This document shows positions 38,178 to 46,612 of a DNA stretch of 64,000 nt, one piece after another (the first letter of the stretch is position 1; each line of letters begins with the position of its first letter). This DNA comes from Lachnospiraceae bacterium. Lineage in GTDB: Bacteria > Bacillota > Clostridia > Lachnospirales > Lachnospiraceae. Where the stretch lies: the NCBI GenBank assembly GCA_024682075.1, contig JAIKZQ010000021.1, forward strand, positions 48,719 to 112,718. Direction: 5' to 3'. The notes beneath the pieces are model-generated. The model had not been told where the DNA came from. It was given only the letters and a program-made list of their open reading frames with translations, and ran no database searches. Position numbers and translations under genes: made by a program.

Positions 38178-39776
38178 TTAATCCCTCAATGCATCTTCCG
38201 TCTTGACGCACATCACTCCGTCTATCATCTGAACCGAAGTAGCACCGGGGAAGCTTTCCATCGCAATATACTCGTCCGAATAATAGATCCTTGCTTCTTC
38301 TTCCTCGGAAACAAAATTAAGAGTTGCTCCCATGTAATACTTAATGAAAGCCTCATAATTATCTGCCGTATAGATGAGATAGTCGCCGCTCAGTCCGATC
38401 ATCTCCTCGGTCGCGGGTGCGGTTATCTCGGAAGGAGGGAATTCATCATCACCTATGACTCCCATTATCGCGATGGGAACGCCCTGATAATATCCTTCCG
38501 TATTTTCTATCCTGTCAAGAAGTCTCAGCGCATAAGCGTAGGTCTTCTCGTATTTTCTCTGAAGATTCGTATATCCGATGTTGTCCGTAACAGCGTAAGA
38601 TACGAAGATCACGAAGGCCGCGATGAAGCTGATCCATGATACGAGTGCCCCTACTCCCGGCCCTCCGGCATCCGACGCATCTTCCGCGGATGATCCTTCA
38701 TTTGTCTTGCGAACAACCGCTCCCGTTTTTGTGACACACTTGTCACAAACCACCACGGCTGCCATCCAGAACAGCACCCATTGATATCTCATGATCAGGT
38801 GGTAATTGACATTCGGAGTGATCATCAGGACTATGTTGGCTGACACGGGCACCAGGACGATGCTTAGAAGCAGCAGCCAGTAGAACCACATCTTCGCATA
38901 AAGCTTTCCCTTTATTATCATCCTGACAGCGGCATATGCCGTGACAAGTGCAAGCACAAGTCCGAAGGCCGCACACACATTTCCCGCAAGGAATCCCTTT
39001 GAAAAAGTAAACTTCACAAAGTCCTTGTACATTGAAGGGACAGCCGCAAATCTTCCGGACAATCCGGCACTTTCAAGAGAATCGATGCCCTGATATGTAT
39101 CAAGCACCTTGCCCTCTATCTTCAGCAGTATCATCAGTATCACGTAATAAAGCACTGCTCCGGTAATGCCCATGTAGAGATAATCAAGGCACTTCCTGAT
39201 GCACTTTTTTTCTGAGCGGATCATGGTGTCCCAGACGCAGTAAATACACAGGAGCATTGCAAAAGGAAGATATGCCTGGTATACACCCATGCTGAATGCA
39301 AGCGATATCCCACCCGGGATGAAGTGATCTTTTTTCACCAGATACACGGCAAGCACCGCAAAAAGAAGCCCTGCCATATATCCGTCGAGAGTAAAGACAT
39401 ACGCAAAGGTGGAAGCAAGTGAAGGAAAGCTCACCAAAAGCGTCGAGATAAGGAATATCGTTACGGGATTATCGACATCAAATATCCTTCTCAGGAGAAC
39501 CGCTGTAAGGGCTAACTCCGTTATTGCGATAAGACCTATGATCCACGGCACGGTATAGAAAGATGATGCGGCACACACGACCGCAAGGAACCATCTTCCC
39601 GAGGTGATCATGTTCTGTGAAAAATGCATGCTGGAAAGTCCGTCATGATTCGGCACGTCCATGAGCATCGCAGGCATGTGAACAAGAAGGCCCGAGGCAA
39701 AAGCAAATGCAAACGCAAGCCTGTCAGGCACTTCAAAGCGATCTTTCAGTTTTGTGAACAGTTCATTTACCGTCAT
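38178..39776 (-). CDS. GtrII-like glucosyltransferase membrane protein
   Basis: About ten helices with the GtrII-type N-terminal pattern: MLMDVPNHDGLSSMHFSQ (acidic loop), SGRWFLAVVCAASS, and later LIMRYQWVLFWMAAV. The C-terminal 110 residues are soluble, with GDYLIYTADNYEAF. GtrII proteins transfer glucose from undecaprenyl-phosphate-glucose to a growing polymer outside the membrane, consistent with the adjacent GtrB-like gene. I use ATG 39776-39774 (MTVNELFTKL, 532 residues), with GAAGG upstream; it overlaps the SGNH gene by 14 bp. The first in-frame start would be 39812. Confidence 0.85.
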   Translation of the reverse strand: MTVNELFTKLKDRFEVPDRLAFAFAFASGLLVHMPAMLMDVPNHDGLSSMHFSQNMITSGRWFLAVVCAASSFYTVPWIIGLIAITELALTAVLLRRIFDVDNPVTIFLISTLLVSFPSLASTFAYVFTLDGYMAGLLFAVLAVYLVKKDHFIPGGISLAFSMGVYQAYLPFAMLLCIYCVWDTMIRSEKKCIRKCLDYLYMGITGAVLYYVILMILLKIEGKVLDTYQGIDSLESAGLSGRFAAVPSMYKDFVKFTFSKGFLAGNVCAAFGLVLALVTAYAAVRMIIKGKLYAKMWFYWLLLLSIVLVPVSANIVLMITPNVNYHLIMRYQWVLFWMAAVVVCDKCVTKTGAVVRKTNEGSSAEDASDAGGPGVGALVSWISFIAAFVIFVSYAVTDNIGYTNLQRKYEKTYAYALRLLDRIENTEGYYQGVPIAIMGVIGDDEFPPSEITAPATEEMIGLSGDYLIYTADNYEAFIKYYMGATLNFVSEEEEARIYYSDEYIAMESFPGATSVQMIDGVMCVKTEDALRD

Positions 39777-40662
39777 TGTACTTACCTTCAAGATAATCGG
39801 ATATGCGTTCACTTATCACATATCTTCCGTAGTAATTCGGATGCGTGCCTTCAACGGTATACCCCGATCCGATGACCGGTTCTCCCGTGAGATCATCTGT
39901 GAATCTGTCGGATGCTTCCCCGTAAAGATCATGCATCCACACATATTCGACGTTCAGCACTTCCGCCATTCTTCTCTGGGCATCCATATAGTCATCAAGC
40001 ACTCCGCCACCGTAGTCATATTCACTTGCACTCGTTCCGTCAAGCATCCACTTTTCGGTAGGCGACACAAAAATGATGCGGATGTCAGGATTGACCCTTC
40101 GAATATTTTCAACCGCAAGCCTCAAAGCTCCGCAGTAGGTATATTCATTTCTCGAATTCTCATCCCCTATCGGGATCGCACTGTGATAATCATTAAGGCA
40201 ATGCTCTATTATGACTATGTCTGTTGCTTTAAGATCCAGTGCCTCAAGTTCCGATACTCTTTCGTAGAAGTAATCGGTCGCGGAATCAGCTATATAAAGG
40301 TTCCTCTGCACCGACAGATCATCCGAAACAAGAGCCTGGGAAAGCGCAGCCATGCACAGGTAATTCTTGTGCGATCCGAGACTTCCGTTTGCCGCATTAT
40401 AAGCAGCCATCGTACCGCCAAAGGAAAAATCCCCTACGCTGAGTCCGGTCCTCGATGCGATCATGTTAGCGACGGAGGTTTCATCCTGGGAATACGCCAT
40501 GATGCTGTCTCCGAAGATCACCACATCATATCCTCTTTTTGCAGGACCTTCACCGCGCACTATGAGAAATGCCGCGAGGATCAGCACGAGGCCAAGCAGG
40601 ATCCCGCAGATCAAAGGGACAAACTTTACGGGAATCAGTTTTCCGGATCTGTCCTTTGTCAT
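39763..40662 (-). CDS. Membrane-anchored SGNH/GDSL-like hydrolase
   Basis: 299 residues with one N-terminal helix (about 14-36) and an extracytoplasmic SGNH fold. Block I is VIFGDSIMAYS (Ser nucleophile), SFGGTMAAYN supplies the Gly block, EHCLNDYHS the Asn block, and EGTHPNYYGRY the catalytic Asp/His-type block near the end. Such proteins in glycan clusters add or remove O-acetyl groups on polysaccharides. It overlaps the ABC exporter gene by 4 bp and gtrII-like by 14 bp, so it is firmly part of this operon. Esterase versus acyltransferase is open. Confidence 0.82.
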   Translation of the reverse strand: MTKDRSGKLIPVKFVPLICGILLGLVLILAAFLIVRGEGPAKRGYDVVIFGDSIMAYSQDETSVANMIASRTGLSVGDFSFGGTMAAYNAANGSLGSHKNYLCMAALSQALVSDDLSVQRNLYIADSATDYFYERVSELEALDLKATDIVIIEHCLNDYHSAIPIGDENSRNEYTYCGALRLAVENIRRVNPDIRIIFVSPTEKWMLDGTSASEYDYGGGVLDDYMDAQRRMAEVLNVEYVWMHDLYGEASDRFTDDLTGEPVIGSGYTVEGTHPNYYGRYVISERISDYLEGKYNDGK

Positions 40663-42404
40663 CTTTCTCTGGTCACCTGTCCGTTACCGACCCTGAATAC
40701 CATGTCACACTTCTCGATCGTCTGAAGTCTGTGAGCTATGATCACCAGAGTCTTTCTTCCCATGAATCTGTTAATTGATTCCATGATCAGATTCTCGGTT
40801 TCATTATCAAGCGCGGATGTTGCTTCATCGAGTATGAGCACTTCGGGATCACCGTAGAGCGCTCTTGCGATCCCTATCCTCTGGCGCTGTCCGCCTGAGA
40901 TTCTGATACCTCTTTCTCCGATGCCGGTATCAAGTCCGTCCGGAAGTCCCCTGACAAAATCATCGAGAGCAGCTTCCTTAAGTGCTTCCCAAATTCTCTC
41001 TTCATCCTGATCTTCACGTGCTATGCCGAATGCAACATTGTTCCTTATCGTATCGTCGAGCATGAAGATCATCTGGGGAATATATCCTACATTCTTCAAA
41101 AAGCTTCTGTAATTATCACGAATGTCGGCTCCGTCGGCTTTTATCGTGCCTTCACCTGGCTTAAGGAGTCCGAGAAGAATGTCAACAAGCGTGCTCTTTC
41201 CGGCTCCTGTCGTTCCAACGATGCCTATGCTTGAGCCGATGGGTATGGTAAGATCCGCTTTGTCGAGGATCTTCACATCGGAGCCGGGATAGGAATAAGT
41301 TATCCCTTCAAAGGAAATGCTGTCCTTAAGTTCAAGCCTGGGAACATCCGACGCATATGTCATGTCCGTATTGGCATCATCAATGTCTTCCTGAAGATTG
41401 TCGCTGACATTCATGAGGAAGGGCTCAAAGTACGACATCGAATTTATCTGATTGTTGATCCTGTTGACTGCAGGAAGAAGGACCAGTGCCGCTGCAGCGA
41501 GAGTGGCAAAATCACTGATGAGAGCCTCGGAGCCTCTTCCGAGTGCGATCATCACGATCATGTAGATCATCATCACGGCAACACAGACGGCCTCTATGAG
41601 GAGCTTGGGAATGCTGCTGTAAAGGCTGTATTTCTGCACCGCATTCACATATCCCTTGCCGCAGTCATCATAACTGTCGACAAAGAACTTCTCTCTTCCG
41701 AAGATCTTGACTTCCTTGATGCCCATCACGCTCTGTGATATCCATTTGAACAGTCCGCTGTAATAATCCTGATTATCCTTGCCGGCCTTGTACATCACGG
41801 GCTTGAGAACTTTCTTGATGATATAGAGAAGCAGCACCAGCACCGCAGCGAGGATCACAGTCATGAGTCCGCTCTGGGCAAGGCAGAATGCGCACACGCA
41901 CAGTGACACGAATCCGTCGGAGATCAGCTGCAGTATCGCAAGGATAAGTGCATACATGTTATTGACATCCGATGTGATGGATCTCTGAACGACGGCGGTG
42001 TCGGCATTCAGGTAATACTCATAATCCCTGCGCACGTAATTTCTCATCATGCGTTCCGAAGTTGCAAACTGGTTCCTGTACACGAATGCATACATTGCTT
42101 TCTGCTGGATGTAGAGAAACAGATTCTTGACGATGAAGACTACGATCATGAATATCATGACCGAGTACTGGAAAAGCCTGTAGCCCGACTGTTCGTCACA
42201 TCCGATCAGATCATAGAACATCTTCGCATACTGCGAATTTGCACTCTTTTCCGGATCGATAACGATGTTCACAACAGACACGAGCATTCCGACGCCTGCA
42301 GTCTGAAGCAGTGCACCTATTATCATCATGACGGTAAGGAGTGCCATGTGCTTCTTCTGGGCAGGTGAGAGCAGCTTATTCAGTTTGCCGATTATCTTGC
42401 GCAT
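40659..42404 (-). CDS. ABC exporter, fused permease-ATPase (MsbA/PglK-like)
   Basis: 581 residues: six-helix exporter domain (about 15-310) then an ATPase with Walker A GTTGAGKSTLVDILLG, signature ISGGQRQRIGIARAL and Walker B VLILDEATSALD. The architecture and its place among glycosyltransferases suggest a homodimeric lipid-linked oligosaccharide flippase like PglK, though a general lipid or drug exporter cannot be excluded. Its end overlaps the SGNH gene by 4 bp. Upstream, 86 bp with TTATCTA-type degenerate repeats separate it from the PseG-like gene. Confidence 0.88.
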   Translation of the reverse strand: MRKIIGKLNKLLSPAQKKHMALLTVMMIIGALLQTAGVGMLVSVVNIVIDPEKSANSQYAKMFYDLIGCDEQSGYRLFQYSVMIFMIVVFIVKNLFLYIQQKAMYAFVYRNQFATSERMMRNYVRRDYEYYLNADTAVVQRSITSDVNNMYALILAILQLISDGFVSLCVCAFCLAQSGLMTVILAAVLVLLLYIIKKVLKPVMYKAGKDNQDYYSGLFKWISQSVMGIKEVKIFGREKFFVDSYDDCGKGYVNAVQKYSLYSSIPKLLIEAVCVAVMMIYMIVMIALGRGSEALISDFATLAAAALVLLPAVNRINNQINSMSYFEPFLMNVSDNLQEDIDDANTDMTYASDVPRLELKDSISFEGITYSYPGSDVKILDKADLTIPIGSSIGIVGTTGAGKSTLVDILLGLLKPGEGTIKADGADIRDNYRSFLKNVGYIPQMIFMLDDTIRNNVAFGIAREDQDEERIWEALKEAALDDFVRGLPDGLDTGIGERGIRISGGQRQRIGIARALYGDPEVLILDEATSALDNETENLIMESINRFMGRKTLVIIAHRLQTIEKCDMVFRVGNGQVTRER

Positions 42405-42490
42405 ATATGTCTGTTAAATCCGTTATCTAAAAACGATATCCATGAACGTTATCTATGAATATTGAATCATCTTTCTTTTGCATCGGAGCC

Positions 42491-43495
42491 TTAAAGAAGC
42501 AGAGCCGCCAGTCTGTCGGCACCTTTTCCGTCCACCACGCTCTGAAGCCTTCTGGAAACAGCTGTCCTGTATTCGTAGCTTTCGACTCTGTCCAGGAGCT
42601 CTGCGATCCTTGCGGGAACATTTCCGCCCCTGACATCACCGGCACACGGCATGAGCTCATCAGTATCAAACGACCTGACGTTGGGGATCTGGTTGTCGAC
42701 AAACGAATAGGTTATGGTCGGAACTCCCATCGAAGACAGTTCGTACAGAGTGCTTCCGCCCGCAGAGATTGCGATGTCAGCCTGCTCGTACAATTCCCAT
42801 ATCTTCTGCACATGTGAATAAATGTGGACCGAAGGGTCGTTTTCATATGCGGCACGAAGTTCTTCTTCTCTTTCATTGTAATTCCCGCATATGACATTTA
42901 TGTCATTATATCGTCCGGCCGGTATCACATTAAGGATCTTGCCAAGTATCCCGAACGGATCCGAGCCACCCGACATGACCAGGAGATTCTTCACCTCAAA
43001 ATTAATCTTCTTGGGAACGGGTGACTTGAAAGCTTCCCTTAGCGGGGCATATCCGCATCCGAGATAAAACAGGGTTCCCGGAAATCTTACGGGGTAGAAG
43101 CTGTCTGTCGCATAGTTAGCGTAATTGATGACGGCATGCACCGGATACAGGAAGGAATTAAGATCGTCAAGATAATATACATCCGTGAGGCTGTTTACTT
43201 TGCGAAGATAGCTCTCGCTCACCTGATAGGAATCTATGAGGAGCTTCTTTATCCCGTGTTTTTCGATGACTTTTTCAAGTTCAGCCAGTTCGCCTTCCAT
43301 GTCATCCCAGGAACTACCGAGCACTATGCATTCATGCCCTCTTTCCCTGATCAGTCCTTCGGGCTGTTCATCGGCAGTGATGATGGTGCACCCGGCACCG
43401 CGCTCTTTTGCAGAGTCGGCAACTGAAAGGCATCTCATCATATGTCCCATGGAGATGCTGCTATTCATGTCTGCTCTTATAAACAGTTCGTTCAA
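42491..43495 (-). CDS. PseG-like nucleotide-sugar hydrolase / GT28-fold protein
   Basis: 334 residues resembling PseG, which removes UDP from UDP-2,4-diacetamido-2,4,6-trideoxy-altrose in pseudaminic acid synthesis. Evidence is the N-terminal FIRADMNSSISMGHMMRCL (GxGHxxR-type motif), LLIDSYQVSESYL, LVMSGGSDPFG and ISAGGSTLYELSSMGVP of the MurG-like fold. The start is TTG at 43495, needed to include the conserved N-terminus. No other pseudaminic acid gene (PseB, C, H, I, F) is in the window, so it may have another sugar or act as a glycosyltransferase. Confidence 0.72.
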   Translation of the reverse strand: MNELFIRADMNSSISMGHMMRCLSVADSAKERGAGCTIITADEQPEGLIRERGHECIVLGSSWDDMEGELAELEKVIEKHGIKKLLIDSYQVSESYLRKVNSLTDVYYLDDLNSFLYPVHAVINYANYATDSFYPVRFPGTLFYLGCGYAPLREAFKSPVPKKINFEVKNLLVMSGGSDPFGILGKILNVIPAGRYNDINVICGNYNEREEELRAAYENDPSVHIYSHVQKIWELYEQADIAISAGGSTLYELSSMGVPTITYSFVDNQIPNVRSFDTDELMPCAGDVRGGNVPARIAELLDRVESYEYRTAVSRRLQSVVDGKGADRLAALLL

Positions 43496-43566
43496 GCCCC
43501 AAAGCTCCTATTCATTATCTGTCATTCATAACAGGCACGTTCATAATAGTTCCGTTCATAACCTGT

Positions 43567-44424
43567 CTATTCGTAATCGACCTTCACAAGGCACAGGCCT
43601 CTTGCAGGTGCCGTGAATCCGGCTTTTGATCTGTCCTTTGAATCAAGGATCTCCGGGATCTGATCAGCACTTTTTTTGCCAAGTCCCACTTCCAAAAGAG
43701 TGCCTGTCATGATCCGTACCATGTACTGGAGAAATCCGGTCCCGTGATAAGTGAAAGTAAGTCTTTCGTTCTCATATGCGATCTCTATGCTGTCGACGCA
43801 TCTGACGCAGGATTTCTTCATCTTCGGATTGCCGCAAAAGGAAGTAAAATCATGTTCACCGATAAGGTATCCCGCAGCCTTCTTCATCTCGGCAATGTCC
43901 GGAACGCTTCCAAGTTCGTAGACAAGCTTTCTGTCAAACACGGGCTTTAACCGTCCCGCATAACAGGTATATCTGTATGTCTTGCCCGTGGCATTATATC
44001 TGGCATGAAATCTCTCGGGTGCCTTCACGACATTTATGACACATATGTCATCCGGAAGATTTCTGTTGAGTCCGTCTCTTATCCCGTCGCAGTCAAGCAC
44101 GGTATCAAGACGTACATTGGCACACATGGCCTCCGCATGAACTCCGCCGTCGGTCCTTCCCGCAGAGATGATCTCCGGGATGTCCCCTTCAAAAGTCCCG
44201 AGGCAGTCGGATGTATCGGCCCCGTCCGTTTCACCGGCTCCGGCTGCATCACCGGCTCCGGCTGCATCACCGGCTCCGGACGCATCCCGCAAACCCGAAG
44301 GATTGAGCATCCTGATGACTGCCAGTTCCATCTTGCCCTGAATGGTCATGTCGGTACCGGGCTGGTGTTCCCATCCCTTATACCTCGTGCCGTCATATCT
44401 GATTATCAGCTTATAGTTGGTCAT
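43567..44424 (-). CDS. truA: tRNA pseudouridine(38-40) synthase TruA with low-complexity insertion
   Basis: Isomerises uridines 38-40 in the anticodon arm. The 285-residue sequence has the start LIIRYDGTRYKGWEHQ, the catalytic-Asp motif SAGRTDGGVHA, HARYNATGKTYRYTCY and the C-terminal FLQYMVRIMTG. Between residues about 43 and 75, just before the catalytic motif, a Gly/Ala/Asp-rich stretch of repeated GAGDAA units interrupts the domain; it comes from three 18-bp DNA repeats at 44231-44284. The insertion occupies a loop that varies in the family, so the enzyme is probably active. Confidence 0.93.
   Translation of the reverse strand: MTNYKLIIRYDGTRYKGWEHQPGTDMTIQGKMELAVIRMLNPSGLRDASGAGDAAGAGDAAGAGETDGADTSDCLGTFEGDIPEIISAGRTDGGVHAEAMCANVRLDTVLDCDGIRDGLNRNLPDDICVINVVKAPERFHARYNATGKTYRYTCYAGRLKPVFDRKLVYELGSVPDIAEMKKAAGYLIGEHDFTSFCGNPKMKKSCVRCVDSIEIAYENERLTFTYHGTGFLQYMVRIMTGTLLEVGLGKKSADQIPEILDSKDRSKAGFTAPARGLCLVKVDYE
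44231..44284 (-). repeat. Three 18-bp in-frame tandem repeats inside truA
   Basis: Units TCACCGGCTCCGGCTGCA at 44231-44248 and 44249-44266 are identical; the third (44267-44284) differs by one base. They code for a GAGDAA hexapeptide repeat. Confidence 0.9.
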
Positions 44425-44501
44425 GGTCGCTTATTTTTCCGGCATCAGCATGATCATCCGGTGCATAAGCCACGAGCATTCAGCTCCGGGCTTTCGTTCC
44501 T

Positions 44502-44525
44502 TCGTCACTTCGTCACTTCATCACT
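44502..44525. repeat. Three 8-bp tandem repeats covering the thrH stop codon
   Basis: TCGTCACT, TCGTCACT and TCATCACT lie in tandem. The thrH stop (complement of 44513-44515) is in the middle unit, so slippage here would alter the C-terminus. Confidence 0.75.
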
Positions 44526-45115
44526 TCTGTTATGGCGTCAAGAAGTTCCGAATACTCTTCAAAAGCGGGATACTGGGGATAATCTGCCTTAAGCTTATCA
44601 GTTGTCCTGAAAAGGAATCCGGCCTTGCTGGCTTCGATCATTCCGAGATCATTGAAGGAATCACCGCTTGCTATGGTCTCATATCCGATGCTCTGAAGTG
44701 CTTTGACGGTAGTAAGCTTGCTCTTGTCGCATCTCATCTTGTAGCCTGTGATCTCGCCATTATCTGCAACTTCAAGAGTGTTGCAGAATATGGTGGGCAT
44801 TCCGAGTTTTTTCATCAGAGGTGATGCAAACTGTTCGAAAGTATCGCTGAGGATCAGCACCTGTGTCCTGGAGCGGAGCTCATCAAGGAACTCCTTTGCT
44901 CCGGGAAGGGGATCAAGAGTAGCGATGGTCTCCTGAATCTCCTTAAGTCCGAGGCCGTGCTCTTTGAGTATTCCGATCCTGAAGTTCATAAGCTTATCAT
45001 AATCAGGCTCATCCCTTGTGGTCCTGCGCAGCTCCGGAATGCCGGTCTTTTCGGAAAAAGCGATCCAGATCTCCGGAACAAGAACTCCTTCAAGGTCAAG
45101 ACAAGTAATATACAT
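44513..45115 (-). CDS. thrH: ThrH-type phosphoserine phosphatase / homoserine phosphotransferase
   Basis: A HAD hydrolase of 200 residues like Pseudomonas ThrH, which dephosphorylates phosphoserine and can phosphorylate homoserine. The nucleophile motif is CLDLEGVLVPE rather than the usual DxDGT, a ThrH hallmark. LILSDTFEQFA (motif II), KKLG and ASGDSFNDLGMI (motif III) follow. I start at ATG 45115-45113 (MYITCLD), with AGGAA upstream, instead of 45148. It precedes truA by 88 bp. It could serve serine synthesis; the threonine role is not shown. Confidence 0.9.
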   Translation of the reverse strand: MYITCLDLEGVLVPEIWIAFSEKTGIPELRRTTRDEPDYDKLMNFRIGILKEHGLGLKEIQETIATLDPLPGAKEFLDELRSRTQVLILSDTFEQFASPLMKKLGMPTIFCNTLEVADNGEITGYKMRCDKSKLTTVKALQSIGYETIASGDSFNDLGMIEASKAGFLFRTTDKLKADYPQYPAFEEYSELLDAITEVMK

Positions 45116-45209
45116 CTCTAAAAATTCCTTTCTGTGGTCAAAAACCATATGTAAATTTACGGCAAACAGGGCCGGGATATTGCCTCAAGCCCCTTTAAAC
45201 CCAAGTTAT

Positions 45210-45238
45210 AGAATAACAGAAAATGCCCGAAAAGTGAA
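45210..45238 (-). promoter_or_regulatory. Probable sigma-A promoter for thrH
   Basis: On the minus strand TTCACT (45238-45233), a 17-bp spacer and TATTCT (45215-45210) give a moderate promoter, about 95 nt before the thrH start. Confidence 0.4.
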
Positions 45239-45396
45239 CCTTTTTAGCCGTTTCGGAATCCCCTGAAAGTCCGATGGATCCGCATTTTCCGGCATTCCGG
45301 CATCGCCCCGGAAATAAATTATCTGAAAATTCATGCAATTACTTAAACGTTATCGCAATTCTTTATAGGTTTTTTAGAAAGTTTTTGAAAAAAGTG

Positions 45397-45425
45397 TTGA
45401 CAAGGATAAATTATTAGATTATTAT
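45397..45425 (+). promoter_or_regulatory. Strong sigma-A promoter driving the 45.4-45.85 kb non-coding transcript
   Basis: A perfect TTGACA (45397-45402), a 17-bp spacer and TATTAT (45420-45425), preceded by A/T tracts at 45371-45393 that act as an UP-like element. Transcription would begin near 45432. Confidence 0.75.
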
Positions 45426-45484
45426 AAGCACATAAAACAAAAGCAAATGAAAACAGACAAAGGATTCAGGAAGCTTTTAGAAAA

Positions 45485-45510
45485 GGAGGAACACTCCAAT
45501 GGGACATTAA
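45485..45510 (+). other. Micro-ORF module 1 (Met-Gly-His)
   Basis: GGAGG at 45485-45489 stands nine bases before ATG GGA CAT TAA (45499-45510). The site could be occluded by the GGAG/CTCC hairpin. It is the first of three copies of GGAGG-N5/6-CCAATG. Confidence 0.4.
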
Positions 45511-45532
45511 GCAGTAACCCGATAACCCAAAT

Positions 45533-45554
45533 GGAGGGCAGACCAATGTACTAG
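45533..45554 (+). other. Micro-ORF module 2 (Met-Tyr)
   Basis: GGAGG at 45533-45537, then CCAATG and only one further sense codon before TAG (ORF 45546-45554). Start-stop-like ORFs of this size can stall or sequester ribosomes. Confidence 0.4.
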
Positions 45555-45774
45555 ACAGTAGCAGCTGACGACCCGTACCCGATCAGGCCGGAGGCACAGT
45601 CTCAGGGAAGAAAGTGAAAACACGGCATAGGCACATGAAGTGTAGATCATCCTATGAGAGCAGAACGCACCGTTTAATATATGCTTTCGGATGAAGGCAG
45701 CCGTAAGAAGAATGAAGCTAAGCTTACGAAGAGATGCAGCCGTTAACAGGCAGGAGAATCGGGAGAATATAAAC

Positions 45775-45816
45775 AGGAGGTATCCGCCAATGGATATTGA
45801 GGAGCCCATCAACTAA
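45775..45816 (+). other. Micro-ORF module 3 (MDIEEPIN)
   Basis: AGGAGG at 45775-45780 lies nine bases before the ATG at 45790; eight codons end with TAA at 45814-45816, touching the base of the terminator-like stem. It is the most ORF-like of the three modules and could encode an acidic leader peptide. Confidence 0.4.
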
Positions 45817-45850
45817 AGGCGCCATCCGGATGACACGTCGGGTGGCGCCT
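45817..45850 (+). terminator. Terminator-like stem-loop at the end of the non-coding transcript
   Basis: AGGCGCCATCCG pairs with CGGGTGGCGCCT (12 bp, one G-U) around a 10-nt loop. The following CTTAGTTTGC has few T residues, so termination may be partial, or the stem may protect the 3' end. Confidence 0.6.
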
Positions 45851-45869
45851 CTTAGTTTGCATATGTCAT

Positions 45870-46544
45870 TCAGACAACGTCCATCAGATAGCTGTTATCA
45901 TCCAGCCATTTCTTGTGTTTCTTGTAATCCGGCATTCTCTTTTCCACTTCAGCCCAGAATTCTTTTGAATGATCCATATAAAGCCTGTGGCACAGTTCGT
46001 GTATCACGACGTATTCTATGCACTCTTCCGGACACATCATCAGATGCCATGAAAGTGTGATCTTGCCGGTTTCCGAGCATGATCCCCATTTTGACTTTGC
46101 ACCGGTTATGCGAAGTTCCCTGTATGTGATGCCCATCTCATAGGCTCTGTTACGGAACTTTACGGTAAGATATTCCTTAGCTCTTGATTTCAGCCACGAA
46201 GCATAACTTTCCATGGACGAGCCTTCGGGAAAACTGATCTCATTTCCTATCTTGAAGATCCTGTGAGTTCCGCCTACATGCACGCTCAGCTCCTCGCCGA
46301 GGTAGAGCACTCTTCCGCCCTCCTCCACGCTAAGGCTGCGAGCCTTCTCTGCCTTATCCATCACCTTCACATAGTTGGTCCTGATCCAGCGGCTTTTTTC
46401 ATTCAAAAAAGAACGCACCTCTGCCTCAGAAACGCGCAAAGGTGCATTCACCATAAGAGTCCCCGTCACATCGAACTTCATCGAAAGGGTACGTCTGCGG
46501 GAATATGTAACTTTTACAGGGATATCCCCGAAATTCATATCCAT
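45870..46544 (-). CDS. YgjP-like zinc metallopeptidase (DUF45/M48 family)
   Basis: 224 residues with the gluzincin motif HELCHRLYMDHSKEFW (HExxH with a downstream Glu) and the preceding WGSCSETGKITLSWHLM typical of YgjP/WLM-type proteins. The N-terminal part (MNFGDIPVKVTYSRRRTLSM, VNAPLRVSEAEVRSFL) is the usual beta-rich YgjP lead. Members are cytoplasmic; a link with restriction or DNA repair systems is known for some, but none is nearby here. It converges with the non-coding RNA region and lies 68 bp after coaX. Confidence 0.88.
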   Translation of the reverse strand: MDMNFGDIPVKVTYSRRRTLSMKFDVTGTLMVNAPLRVSEAEVRSFLNEKSRWIRTNYVKVMDKAEKARSLSVEEGGRVLYLGEELSVHVGGTHRIFKIGNEISFPEGSSMESYASWLKSRAKEYLTVKFRNRAYEMGITYRELRITGAKSKWGSCSETGKITLSWHLMMCPEECIEYVVIHELCHRLYMDHSKEFWAEVEKRMPDYKKHKKWLDDNSYLMDVV

Positions 46545-46612
46545 GTTTTATTCTCAAAACAGCGGCAGGCCCCGCTAAGAAGAAAGAGAAACAGCGGGCA
46601 CGGCCCTGCGTT

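Larger units (their letters stand above)
45432..45850 (+). ncRNA. Candidate structured RNA, about 0.4 kb, without a normal ORF
   Basis: No ORF longer than a few codons exists between the strong promoter at 45397-45425 and a stem-loop at 45817-45850. Secondary structure is visible: GGAG/CTCC (45485-45495), ACGG...CCGT enclosing CATAGG/CCTATG and a CAC-ATGAA-GTG hairpin (about 45617-45672), and CGTAAG/CTTACG (about 45702-45728). Three GGAGG-N5/6-CCAATG modules recur. Length and purine-rich single strands recall Firmicutes riboregulator-type RNAs such as the raiA motif, but I cannot confirm a family. It lacks RNase P, tmRNA, SRP, 6S and T-box signatures. It runs convergent to the 45870-46544 gene and divergent from thrH. 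Confidence 0.55.

Noticed and set aside
38743..38976. Cysteine-rich minus-strand ORF inside the gtrII-like gene
   Set aside because: It is out of frame with a clearly coding membrane protein and has no ribosome site.
45432..45850. RNase P RNA, tmRNA, SRP RNA or T-box leader
   Set aside because: None of the conserved sequence blocks (for example GAAAGUCCAUGCUC of RNase P, or the AGGGUGGNACCGCG T-box) is present, and no amino-acid gene follows on that strand.
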